Of a stretch of 12,590 nucleotides of DNA, positions 1 through 7,451 are shown piece by piece. Below the pieces are notes generated by a model. The model saw nothing but the letters and a program-made list of their open reading frames with translations. It was not told the DNA's origin and did no database searches. The stretch comes from CAMDTE01 sp034679985 (lineage in GTDB: Bacteria; Bacteroidota; Bacteroidia; Flavobacteriales; Schleiferiaceae), in assembly GCA_034679985.1 (NCBI GenBank), contig JAXITR010000048.1:1-12590 (forward strand), written 5' to 3'. The translations under genes were made by a program, and so were the position numbers. Each line of letters opens with the position of its first letter. Within the stretch, counting starts at the first letter, position 1.

Positions 1-1365
1 GCCCGCCGGGGCACTCAAGGTGACGTTGCCCCCTTGGCACAAGGAGAGCGATCCGGATGCAGAAACCGTGCTGGGTGGAATTGCATTAACCGTAACCGTT
101 TGTACCGCGGAAGTACTGCTGCATCCGTTGGCACTGACCGCAACGGAATAAGAACCGGCCGCAGAAGTTGTGATGCTCTCGGTGGTTGCGCCGTTGCTCC
201 ACAAATAACTAAAACCCGCTGGTGCGCTCAGCGTTACGCTTCCCCCCTGACAAAAAGTCAATGGGCCGGACGCAGAAACCGAACTTGACGGTATGGGATT
301 CACCGTCACCGCTTGGACCGTAGAAGTACTGCTGCATCCGTTGGCTGAAACGGTTACGCTGTAGGAGCCGGCCGTGGAGGCCGTGATGCTCTGTGCGGTA
401 GAACCGTCGGACCACAAATACGTGTACCCAGCCGGTGCACTAAGCGTTACGCTGTCGCCTTGGCAAAAGGTGGTAGGGCCCGACGCCGTTACTGTGGCGG
501 GCGGACTGGCACTCACCGCAACCACCTGGGCTGCAGAAGTACTGCTGCAACCGTTTTGCGAAACCGTAACCGTGAACGATCCCGCCGCGGTAGCCGTAAT
601 GTTCTGCGTCGTTGCGCCGTTGCTCCACAGGTAACTGTAACCAGCCGGTGCACTCAACGTTACACTTCCACCGGGGCAAAAATTAAGCGGACCAGAGGCG
701 GTTACGCTGGCCGGGGGTGCTGCAGATACAACCTGAACCGGAGTTGCGTGGGAAGTACAGCCGTTGATCAAGCCCATGGACACCCCGTAACTACCGGTAG
801 CATTCACGGTTATGCTTTGCGAGGTAGCTCCTGTGCTCCACAAATAGCTGGAGCCGCCTGCGGTAGCATACAACGTCACGCTTCCCCCGGGGCAAAAAGA
901 CAACAGCCCGTTGGTGGTAATTTGAATGGGCGGCACGCTCAACATGGTCGCGGTGATGGAGCTGGACTTCGTACATCCCAAGGAATCAATCCTAGTTAAC
1001 GTATACGTTCCTCCCGCTTTGACATACTGCGCGTTCGATGTTTTACCGTTGCTCCAAGAGTAAAGTTTGGTGGGATTGAACGGCACAAACAAACGGATAC
1101 TGTCTCCTTGGCAAAAAGAGGCAGAAGGCTGCGCCGCAATTGAAAATGCCTTGGGTGCATGCAGCCGCAAGTGAATGGTGTCGGACCAAAACTCACAGCT
1201 GGAATTGGTCAGCCTGCAGGAATAATAACCGGCCGAATTAACTGAAATTGATTGGGTTGTAGCCCCATTGCTCCACAAGTAGGAGTATCCCAAAGGTGCT
1301 GTCAGTGTTCGCGATTGCCCGGCACAGAGTACCGAATCCCCGTTGATGGTGAGTTTAAGATCGTT
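1..1365 (-). repeat. Tandem Ig-like domain repeat, 213-219 bp units
   Basis: The units, in protein order, are about 1147-1365 (73 codons), 931-1146 (72), 718-930, 505-717, 292-504 and 79-291 (71 each), and a partial unit at 1-78. The conserved Trp codon recurs at a spacing of exactly 213 bp across units three to six. Each unit carries a Cys near position 14 ('FCxGGSVTLSAPAG'), a 'YLWSNGATTQSIT' core, a 'AGSYSVTVS' strand and a second Cys ('NGCSSTS'), consistent with one disulfide per domain. The last four units are much more alike than the first three, which suggests recent duplication at the downstream end. The array continues past the left edge, so the copy number is a minimum. Confidence 0.92.
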
Positions 1366-3093
1366 GGCGGTTGGGAGAACTTGATTGCTAAATTTCGAAA
1401 ATCCAAGTGTTAGTTTGGGAGTGTTGAACTGAATGCTGTTCTGGTAATACGGAACTCTTCCATTATATCCGCTCGGACGGAACCAGTTACTTCCAATATT
1501 TTGACGATTGGAGATATCATTAAAGATGCCAACGTAACCATTCGTTGTCATTTTTAACAACTTAACTTTAACGTAGTATCGACCTTTAGGCAACAAATAA
1601 GAGCGGCAAAAAGGTATCTGTGCAAGTCTGGCTGTTGAATCTTGCGCGGTTAAAAAGTAGCTCCCTGAGGCAATTACATTTTGTGCTTCCAATTCAAATT
1701 GGGTAGAATCCATCAATGCCCATTCTATTTTTGAACCAGAACGTGAGAACGAAGCCAAGTGCACCCCAAAATTAAAAACAGTGTCTGGCTGTTTTACGTA
1801 AAAACCAGTCCATACTTCAACACCATCACCCATATATGAAGTTGAAATCGCCGAAAAGGTAAGTTTCTGTGGTCTTCGCGATGCAAATGAAGAGGTAAGA
1901 TTCGCACTTGAATTGTCTATTACCAACGTATCGGGATACGTCCATCTGGCTGAATTTGTGCGAGCAACAAATACAACTTTATGAATCTGCCCTACTGCTG
2001 GGACCCAATTAGGGAATACAGCCCCTAAATGAACCGAGTCATTGGGCAAGAGGGGCGGCTTTGTCACAGAATACAACGAATCCTTCTGGCCGTTGGGTTG
2101 AATGATCAGCGCTACCAATCGCACATTGGTCAGTGTTGTACTTCCTGAATTCCAAACGTTTGCATCAACATAAAGGGAACGAGCTTGACTTACCGGATAG
2201 CCGCCATTGGAAATTTGACCTTCGGGAAAACTCAGGAGCACTTCCGGACTCAATCCCCCTTGTTTACCAAAAAAGCTAAGCCGCTGTGAAGGTGTTGTCG
2301 TTAGACTGATGTCGTCCAACATCCAGAAATAAGACAACCCCTCAAACCGAAATCGAATGCGAACATTGGGCCAACCGCCCACATAAGCTCCAATGGGTAC
2401 CGAAACTTGATTGTTTCTTTGAGTGGCGATGTTTCCACCAATGTGATCGTTAATCGGCAATCCACCAAACCAAGTCACACCGTTGTTCACAGAAAAATCT
2501 ATATAAGCAGGGCCATTGCTCCAATCGTTATTGGTCCCTCTAAACCGACGGTAGTACTGGGCGAAGTTTAAATCTACCTGCGAATGCCCTGATAAATTGA
2601 TACTTGGCGTAGTTAAAGTGGCGTAATGTAGACCGCAAGTTGATGTTTGACAAGCGTCAGTTGCTAACCCGCCGTTGTTTCGATAATCCGAATCAAAAAT
2701 CACAAAACCGTTGGATTGGGTGGTAGACAAAATGGGCAACTGACTTCCCGCATAACCCCCGCGCGAACCATTGTTGCTTGACGGTGATGTAGTTGGTCCG
2801 CGGTATTCAAATGGGGCACTCCAAATAGTTCCGGTACCGGTACCAGCATAATTGTAGAAACCCGTATTCCCCCACGTACTGGGTATTCCTCCAGAAAAGT
2901 CATAAGACCAGATGGTCGTTTCGGGTAGATTATCTTGTTGCGAAGGTGCCGTGGAATACGACTCTCCCTCTTCAGCCATCGACGGAAGTAAGGTTTGGGC
3001 GGTTGCGCCATCAAAGCCCAGCAAGCAACAAAAGAACGTGAAAACACTAACTGCAGAGCGTACAAAGGTTAGTCCGGGTAATGTGTAATTCAT
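1..3093 (-). CDS. Large secreted protein, MAM-like domain plus tandem Ig-like repeats, probable T9SS cargo (C-terminus outside window)
   Basis: The frame is open from ATG 3093 to the left edge: 1031 residues with no stop. Residues 1-32 form a signal peptide (hydrophobic core around 14-27, likely cut at ATA|Q33). Residues about 60-265 resemble a MAM-like / choice-of-anchor J beta-sandwich: an opening 'WSYDFSGGIPSTW', then 'TPSINLSGHSQVDLNF', and a closing 'FWMLDDISL'. Residues about 280-575 are beta-rich with an unrecognised fold; the part around 'VWNSGSTTLTNVRLV' is CARDB-like. From about 577 onward come tandem Ig-like repeats. Such proteins normally end in a T9SS sorting domain, which would lie beyond this window. 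The role is inferred to be a cell-surface or secreted adhesin or matrix protein; nothing shows a ligand or enzyme activity. An in-frame ATG at 3129 is possible but abuts the -7 box and would lengthen the signal peptide, so 3093 is preferred. Confidence 0.9.
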   Translation of the reverse strand, partial: MNYTLPGLTFVRSAVSVFTFFCCLLGFDGATAQTLLPSMAEEGESYSTAPSQQDNLPETTIWSYDFSGGIPSTWGNTGFYNYAGTGTGTIWSAPFEYRGPTTSPSSNNGSRGGYAGSQLPILSTTQSNGFVIFDSDYRNNGGLATDACQTSTCGLHYATLTTPSINLSGHSQVDLNFAQYYRRFRGTNNDWSNGPAYIDFSVNNGVTWFGGLPINDHIGGNIATQRNNQVSVPIGAYVGGWPNVRIRFRFEGLSYFWMLDDISLTTTPSQRLSFFGKQGGLSPEVLLSFPEGQISNGGYPVSQARSLYVDANVWNSGSTTLTNVRLVALIIQPNGQKDSLYSVTKPPLLPNDSVHLGAVFPNWVPAVGQIHKVVFVARTNSARWTYPDTLVIDNSSANLTSSFASRRPQKLTFSAISTSYMGDGVEVWTGFYVKQPDTVFNFGVHLASFSRSGSKIEWALMDSTQFELEAQNVIASGSYFLTAQDSTARLAQIPFCRSYLLPKGRYYVKVKLLKMTTNGYVGIFNDISNRQNIGSNWFRPSGYNGRVPYYQNSIQFNTPKLTLGFSKFSNQVLPTANDLKLTINGDSVLCAGQSRTLTAPLGYSYLWSNGATTQSISVNSAGYYSCRLTNSSCEFWSDTIHLRLHAPKAFSIAAQPSASFCQGDSIRLFVPFNPTKLYSWSNGKTSNAQYVKAGGTYTLTRIDSLGCTKSSSITATMLSVPPIQITTNGLLSFCPGGSVTLYATAGGSSYLWSTGATSQSITVNATGSYGVSMGLINGCTSHATPVQVVSAAPPASVTASGPLNFCPGGSVTLSAPAGYSYLWSNGATTQNITATAAGSFTVTVSQNGCSSTSAAQVVAVSASPPATVTASGPTTFCQGDSVTLSAPAGYTYLWSDGSTAQSITASTAGSYSVTVSANGCSSTSTVQAVTVNPIPSSSVSASGPLTFCQGGSVTLSAPAGFSYLWSNGATTESITTSAAGSYSVAVSANGCSSTSAVQTVTVNAIPPSTVSASGSLSLCQGGNVTLSAPAG

Positions 3094-3109
3094 AACGTAT
3101 GCAAGTTGA

Positions 3110-3148
3110 CAAGGGATACTATTAGTCATCAAAGATAACCATCCCTTG
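3110..3148. promoter_or_regulatory. Perfect 8-bp inverted repeat around the -7 box, operator-like
   Basis: CAAGGGAT (3110-3117) and ATCCCTTG (3141-3148) are perfect inverted copies separated by 23 bases. One arm lies between the -33 and -7 elements and the other in the expected 5' leader, so the pair brackets the -7 box and start site. This fits a binding site for a dimeric regulator. It could also be a weak DNA or RNA hairpin. The symmetry is directly visible; the role is inference. Confidence 0.4.
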
Positions 3149-3299
3149 TGCGCACAACCGGTACTTCAATCCAAACGAACGACATTGGTTGTTGGATGAA
3201 ATGCCCCTGGAAGACTTCCAAGCATGGCTCCATAAGCTAAGAGCAATCAATAAAGATCTGGAGTATTACTGGGAGCTCTTTACCGTGAAACGGTCGTAA
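3126..3299 (+). pseudogene. Possible small-protein gene or gene remnant
   Basis: The frame is open from after TAG 3123-3125 to TAA 3297-3299. An ATG at 3201 gives 32 residues (M then 'PLEDFQAWLHKLRAINKD' and an aromatic acidic tail ending 'VKRS'). The open part upstream of that ATG also looks protein-like ('YFNPNERHWLLDE') but has no ATG; two adjacent TTG codons at about 3189-3194 are alternatives. The composition (amphipathic, many W, Y, E, K and D, few low-complexity residues) looks more like real protein than a random frame. It overlaps the promoter of the opposite gene, which favours a decayed remnant. The family is not recognised. Confidence 0.25.
3130..3158 (-). promoter_or_regulatory. 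Promoter of the large secreted protein gene
   Basis: On the minus strand TATCTTTG (3137 to 3130) matches the Bacteroidota -7 box TAnnTTTG exactly. GTTG (3158 to 3155) lies 17 bases upstream and can serve as the -33 element. Transcription would start near 3124, giving a leader of about 30 bases before ATG 3093. No Shine-Dalgarno sequence is visible. Confidence 0.55.
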
Positions 3300-3334
3300 A
3301 GATTGGCCCAACGCTGTGCCCAGAATCGCCTTTC

Positions 3335-4249
3335 CTATTGCAGACTTGAGGCTGTTGAGTCCGACTCCGAATCAATGGACTCGTACGCATCGTAAATAAC
3401 GAGCATCAACCAGCCAAACACCACCGCGGCAACCAAAAGCAGGGTGCTGGGCCAACCCGTCACGCCAAAAGACAAACGGATTAGGATGGCGGAAATGATG
3501 AATCCTGAATTTCTGATGATCTTGTGAAATTCGTCGGTGTGCAGCAAGGAAATCAAGAGCAACAAGACGTCCACCGCAATCAAAACGGTAAAGAATTGTT
3601 CAAAAAAGACGGTGTTCACGTTGGGCAGATGAGTGTCCACCAAAGACTCCTTCCCGACGTGTAAAAGCCACGAACCAAACGAAAACACGACCATCAGCAA
3701 CAGCGCGGGCGCCAGTAGCGTCGCCAGCCAACGCTTCAAGCGCACAAACGAGCGCAATTTTGGATTATTGTCCAACGGTTCCTGCAGCGTCAAGGCCAGG
3801 CGCTTGTTCCTGCGATGAAACAAAAACAATAGAAAGAACAGCGCCAAAGAGGCCACCAAATCAAACGTAAAGTTGATGTCATGCTGCAGGCCAAACCACT
3901 CCTCTGAAACACTGATTTCGGACAAATCCTTAAAAAGTCTACGGATCAAAATAAGCGTCACAATCTCGTACTGCTTCACCACATAGGTGGTGATGGACCG
4001 CGGTAAATAGTACACCACCAAATACACCTCGTAGACCAAAATGAACGAAAACGGCGTGTAAATGGCGGAAATTGGATTGGACCAATCCACCCCCAACAAA
4101 TCCGACGCCAGCCATCCCCACTTGATGCCCGCTACGAGCCCCAAGTGAACCAAAAAACCCGCAATCGCCAGGTACAAAACCACGCGCTCCACCGTTCTTT
4201 GTGCCCGATCCGAGAGAAACCACTGCGATACCGTGTCCATGGCGTTCAT
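3335..4249 (-). CDS. Multi-pass inner-membrane protein of unknown function
   Basis: 304 residues. Hydrophobic segments are visible at about 22-42, 62-82, 128-146, 174-196, 215-236 and 248-286 (the last probably two helices), so six or seven membrane spans. The stretch 'ISAIYTPFSFILVYEVYLVVYYLPRS' followed by 'KQYEIVTLILIRRLFKDLSE' looks like a conserved family core: an arginine/lysine-rich helix after a membrane hairpin. It reminds me of conserved Bacteroidota membrane proteins without an assigned role. The C-terminus is acidic and Ser-rich ('YESIDSESDS'), probably cytoplasmic and flexible. Starts at 4249 or at the second ATG (4240) are both possible. No catalytic motif or channel selectivity filter is seen. 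The gene stands alone between two intergenic gaps. Confidence 0.8.
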   Translation of the reverse strand: MNAMDTVSQWFLSDRAQRTVERVVLYLAIAGFLVHLGLVAGIKWGWLASDLLGVDWSNPISAIYTPFSFILVYEVYLVVYYLPRSITTYVVKQYEIVTLILIRRLFKDLSEISVSEEWFGLQHDINFTFDLVASLALFFLLFLFHRRNKRLALTLQEPLDNNPKLRSFVRLKRWLATLLAPALLLMVVFSFGSWLLHVGKESLVDTHLPNVNTVFFEQFFTVLIAVDVLLLLISLLHTDEFHKIIRNSGFIISAILIRLSFGVTGWPSTLLLVAAVVFGWLMLVIYDAYESIDSESDSTASSLQ

Positions 4250-4321
4250 TTAAATGGTTCAAGCGCCGCGCTGCGAGCATTTCGCTGGACGACTCAAATT
4301 AAACCAAAAACAACCGAAAAT

Positions 4322-4352
4322 GTTCTGTAATTCAATGAATTAACAAAAGAAC
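4322..4352. promoter_or_regulatory. Palindrome upstream of the membrane-protein gene, operator-like
   Basis: TAATTCA-A-TGAATTA (4328-4342) is a perfect 15-bp odd palindrome. It is flanked by a second, wider inverted pair, GTTCT (4322-4326) and AGAAC (4348-4352). It lies about 79 bases upstream of ATG 4249 and about 105 bases downstream of the M14 gene's stop codon. An operator for the membrane-protein gene is the simplest reading. The rest of the 4250-4456 gap shows no gene and no convincing TAnnTTTG box. Confidence 0.35.
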
Positions 4353-4456
4353 CTCAGCGCGCCGCCGAGTTTAATACGTCGCTAAAATCCAATTCTTCAC
4401 CAACACGAACGATAACTAAAACATTACTTCATTCCAGCGTAAAGCAAGTACGAATT

Positions 4457-6223
4457 CTACCGCACCACCCCAAAAACAGGCAGCCGTCGGTACCGCGTCT
4501 CAAAAAACGGCGACTGCTCAAAAACCCAACGCAACTGCGCTCCGCCGTCCTCCGCAAACACTGGATCCGCCGCACGCTTGGCCTCCAACGCCGCCCGAAC
4601 CGACGGATTCGCCTTCAACCATTCCGCTGCCGTGTCCTCAAACACGTAATCGCTGTAGCCCTCCTTTTGCTGCAGAATGGAATTGAAAAAGCCCCAAACC
4701 AACAAACCGTCTGGAGCCAATGGTTCCAAAGCTTCCGCCAAATAGCGGCGCGCCGGTTGGTCCGACGAAATCCACCAATCCCCCGCGCGCAAAACCACCT
4801 CGGCCGTATCCCGCTCCACCTCCAACGAGCGCAGCAAAAAGTGCCCCTCGTACGGCTGCGGTCCCACGGTATAATTCCGCACCCAACGCAGCTCCACCCG
4901 CACCGCGGTATCCCGCTTCAACCGACGCATCTCCACCTCGTGGGCCTGCAAACGCGCAACGGCGTCGTGCCACCCACCGGAAACCACCCACGCAGCGGGC
5001 ACCTGGGTCCAGGCCGTCGGCTCCGCATACCCCTGAAAACTTACTTTCGTTTGATACGGTTTGGCTCGATCGTAGTACAACCGGGGCTTTCCAGATACCT
5101 CCGACGGTTTATACCCCGAACGGTACCCATTGAAACCCAAAGCATCCACGCCTTTCGCCACCTTCCAGTCCACCGGAATCCGGTCCACGGCCCGCCAATA
5201 GTCCACCTGGGAATCCCGCACTGCCTTCACCGCCAAACGCTTCTCGCCATGCAACCGGATCAACTCCTCGTTCAGCGCCAGCGTTGCATACACCCGGTCC
5301 TTGTAGGGCTTCAGCATGTGCGTCTCCGGCACGTAGGAAAAAATGCCCCGCAGGGCCGCATAACCAGACAAAAACCGACCTCCCTCCAAAAACACTTCCC
5401 AGCCGTCCTCCGGCGTGTGGCCCCAATGATTCACGTACGGAACCATGTCCCAGCCCCGGTCGCGCATCCGTTTGTAAATCGGACCGTCCAGCTCCTCGCG
5501 CAGGTACCGACCCATCGGTCCGCCCAACTTATCCGGCTGCGTGGTTAGCAGCGTCATCACGTGCTGGTAGTCCGCGCCGTTGCTCACATGATTGTCGATC
5601 AACACATCCGGCTGCACACGCTCCATCAACCCCAGCAAAGACCTCGTTTCCAAGGCGTCGGCCTTCATGAAATCCCGATTCAAATCCAAATTCTGGCTGT
5701 TTCCGCGCGCACCAAACTCCTCCGGGCCGTTCTGATCCACCCGGCAAAACGGACTCCGCTCGCGCATCCCACCCACATTAAAGGCCGGTATCACTACCAA
5801 AACCGTCTTATCGGGAAGGGCAGACTGTCCCGTCACCACATTGCGAATCAGCAACATACTGGCATCAATCCCGTCCGGTTCCCCCGGATGAATTCCGTTG
5901 TTCACTAAAACCACCAACTTGCGGTCTCGCTGCCAATTCTCCGGCTCAAAATCCCCTTCCGGAGACAACACCACCGCAACCAAAGGAATCCCAGCATCCG
6001 TAGGGCCAACCTCAATCATTTTTAGTACCTTAGGATATCGCTGAACCAGCAACTTGTAGTATTCAAGGACTTGCTCGTAGGTGGGCGTTTCGCGCCCACC
6101 CGTTATCTCAAAAAGGGTCGGAAACAACAAACCCTTTTGACTCCCTTGTGGGGCCTGCACCGCGCTCGCAGAAAAAGATAGAAGGACGCCCAAAAAGGCA
6201 GTCAAAAATGGATTTTTTGCCAT
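4457..6223 (-). CDS. Exported M14-family zinc carboxypeptidase
   Basis: 588 residues from ATG 6223. A 14-codon longer GTG-started version exists, but the ATG starts a clean signal peptide (residues 1-24, 'AVQA|PQ'). Metallocarboxypeptidase signatures are in order: zinc ligands H112 and E115 in 'NNGIHPGEPDG', 'NLDLNRDF' (about 178-184, with the Asn-Arg pair that binds the substrate carboxylate), third zinc ligand H212 in 'LIDNHVSNG', and the catalytic Glu E300 in 'YVPETHMLKPYKDR'. It should remove C-terminal residues from peptides or wall fragments outside the cytoplasm, either in the periplasm or at the surface. The 280 or so residues after the catalytic domain form an extra C-terminal region of unknown role. 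No T9SS sorting domain is evident. The gene is divergent from the hydroxylase gene at 6441. Confidence 0.9.
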   Translation of the reverse strand: MAKNPFLTAFLGVLLSFSASAVQAPQGSQKGLLFPTLFEITGGRETPTYEQVLEYYKLLVQRYPKVLKMIEVGPTDAGIPLVAVVLSPEGDFEPENWQRDRKLVVLVNNGIHPGEPDGIDASMLLIRNVVTGQSALPDKTVLVVIPAFNVGGMRERSPFCRVDQNGPEEFGARGNSQNLDLNRDFMKADALETRSLLGLMERVQPDVLIDNHVSNGADYQHVMTLLTTQPDKLGGPMGRYLREELDGPIYKRMRDRGWDMVPYVNHWGHTPEDGWEVFLEGGRFLSGYAALRGIFSYVPETHMLKPYKDRVYATLALNEELIRLHGEKRLAVKAVRDSQVDYWRAVDRIPVDWKVAKGVDALGFNGYRSGYKPSEVSGKPRLYYDRAKPYQTKVSFQGYAEPTAWTQVPAAWVVSGGWHDAVARLQAHEVEMRRLKRDTAVRVELRWVRNYTVGPQPYEGHFLLRSLEVERDTAEVVLRAGDWWISSDQPARRYLAEALEPLAPDGLLVWGFFNSILQQKEGYSDYVFEDTAAEWLKANPSVRAALEAKRAADPVFAEDGGAQLRWVFEQSPFFETRYRRLPVFGVVR

Positions 6224-6228
6224 ACGGC

Positions 6229-6257
6229 CGAAGATACTGCTTTCCACAAAACCCAAC
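6229..6257 (-). promoter_or_regulatory. Candidate promoter of the M14 peptidase gene, near-leaderless
   Basis: On the minus strand TATCTTCG (6236 to 6229) matches TAnnTTTG in all but one fixed position. GTTG (6257 to 6254) sits 17 bases upstream. Only five bases separate the box from ATG 6223, so the transcript would begin at or next to the start codon. The box also lies downstream of the alternative GTG start, supporting the ATG. Confidence 0.4.
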
Positions 6258-6370
6258 CTCGGCACAAATGCTACGTTGGTCTAAAAAGCAATCTTCTCCC
6301 AATCCAATGCGACAATCCCCATTTACGACTTCCAACCAAAGTCCAACCTCTTTTTCCTAAAAAACACTAC

Positions 6371-6398
6371 AAGATTCGACACGATAAAAACGAATCTT
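6371..6398. promoter_or_regulatory. Perfect 8-bp inverted repeat in the divergent intergenic region
   Basis: AAGATTCG (6371-6378) and CGAATCTT (6391-6398) are perfect inverted copies with a 12-base A-rich spacer. They lie 42 bases before the hydroxylase ATG (6441) and about 150 bases from the M14 start. A shared or hydroxylase-specific operator is likely; a leader hairpin is the alternative. No run of T follows on either strand, so it does not look like a terminator. The rest of the 6224-6440 gap has no visible gene. Confidence 0.35.
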
Positions 6399-6440
6399 AC
6401 ACTGCATCTATCACCCACTTTTCAACTAAAAAAGCAAACC

Positions 6441-7451
6441 ATGCGACCCGTTGACCTCATCGTTCTCGCCTTTGGATTAGGGCTTTTCTTCATTGAAATT
6501 ATTCTGCTAAAAATGCGGAACAAAACCGTAAACTTCAACAACTCCATCCTGAACCTGAGCTTGGGAATGATCGAACGCCTCATCGGGCTTCTCTCCCTAA
6601 ATCTCGGACTCAATTTATTCAATGCGCTGGTCCCCTTCCAACTCATCCCGACCCTGGAAAACCCGGTACTCGCCCTCCTCTTAGCCTTCTTCGTCACCGA
6701 CTTCTTCTGGTACGTTTACCACCGCGCATCGCACCGAATCAGCATCGCCTGGGTGGCCCACCTCATTCACCATCAGCCCGAAGAATACAACATGAGCGTC
6801 AACTTCGCCATGTCCCCTTACGGCCAAATTCTGCGCGTAATCCTCTATGCACCAATGGTTTTACTCGGAATAACACCAGAAAATATCGTCCTCGCAACCG
6901 TCCTTCACGCCCTCTACCAAGCCCTCCTCCATTCGGAACTTTGGCCCGACTTCGACGGCTGGGAACGCTGGATTGTCACTCCGCGGTTCCACCAGATCCA
7001 CCACTCTTCGGCGCGCATCCACCTGGATAAAAACTACGGCGGTTTCCTCACCATTTGGGACCAGTTGTTTGGATCGTTCCACGCCGGCAAGGAGCCCGTG
7101 TCCTACGGACTCACCAAGCCCATTGAGCAAAAAGACCCCCTATACGTCTCAATTTTTTTCGCAGCCCGACTCGCCCAAAACTTCCGGGAGATGCCTGTGA
7201 ACCAAGCCTTCAAACTGCTCTTTTCCGGTCCCGAACACCAACCCGCCTCCCTTCCAAAAATCTACCGCAAGCCCGTTCAGCCCAACTGGAACAGCGCCTT
7301 AATTGGTTTTGCTATCTTCTTGACTGGATACGTACTAACCAGCTATCCGGACGTGATTTCGTTCTGGACGGCCTTTTCCCTTGCTCTAATAGGCAGTTTT
7401 TGGACGAGCGGTGTCCGCCCGATACCTATCAAAATCCCCATCAAAATCTGA
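6441..7451 (+). CDS. Fatty acid hydroxylase / sterol desaturase family membrane protein
   Basis: 336 residues. The di-iron histidine boxes of the family are present: 'HRASH' (H94, H98), 'HLIHH' (H107, H110, H111), and 'HQIHH' (H184, H187, H188), with further His at 156 and 164. 'NYGGFLTIWDQLFGSF' (199-213) is the usual family sequence after the third box. Membrane segments are at about 5-24, 45-70, 75-93, 131-152 and two near the C-terminus (about 286-327). The family uses a membrane-bound di-iron centre and O2 to hydroxylate or desaturate lipids; the substrate (fatty acyl, ether lipid, sterol-like or carotenoid) cannot be told from sequence. The start is preceded by an A-rich stretch (about 6427-6440), a common translation-start context in Bacteroidota that lack Shine-Dalgarno sites. 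Its stop directly abuts that of metG. Confidence 0.9.
   Translation: MRPVDLIVLAFGLGLFFIEIILLKMRNKTVNFNNSILNLSLGMIERLIGLLSLNLGLNLFNALVPFQLIPTLENPVLALLLAFFVTDFFWYVYHRASHRISIAWVAHLIHHQPEEYNMSVNFAMSPYGQILRVILYAPMVLLGITPENIVLATVLHALYQALLHSELWPDFDGWERWIVTPRFHQIHHSSARIHLDKNYGGFLTIWDQLFGSFHAGKEPVSYGLTKPIEQKDPLYVSIFFAARLAQNFREMPVNQAFKLLFSGPEHQPASLPKIYRKPVQPNWNSALIGFAIFLTGYVLTSYPDVISFWTAFSLALIGSFWTSGVRPIPIKIPIKI

Noticed and set aside
333..339. MetG 'KLSTS' in place of KMSKS (residues 333-337 of the protein encoded at 7452-9524) as a sign of an inactive enzyme
   Set aside because: Variation at this loop is common in this enzyme family and all other motifs are intact.
460..999. A 179-codon + strand frame across the Ig-like repeats
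   Set aside because: Its apparent internal repetition is just the antisense of the 213-bp units; the minus frame is open for 1031 codons with a signal peptide and known domain patterns.
1..1365. The tandem repeat as a CRISPR array or minisatellite
   Set aside because: The unit is 213 bp, stays in frame and encodes Ig-like domains; there are no short repeats with unique spacers.
4667..5548. A 293-codon open frame on the + strand opposite the M14 peptidase gene
   Set aside because: Its translation is Pro/Arg/His-rich without domains, as expected for a shadow of a GC-rich coding strand; the opposite frame has all M14 catalytic motifs.
6224..6265. N-terminal extension of the M14 peptidase from a GTG start
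   Set aside because: It would bury the signal peptide 14 residues inside the protein and place the start upstream of the likely -7 box.
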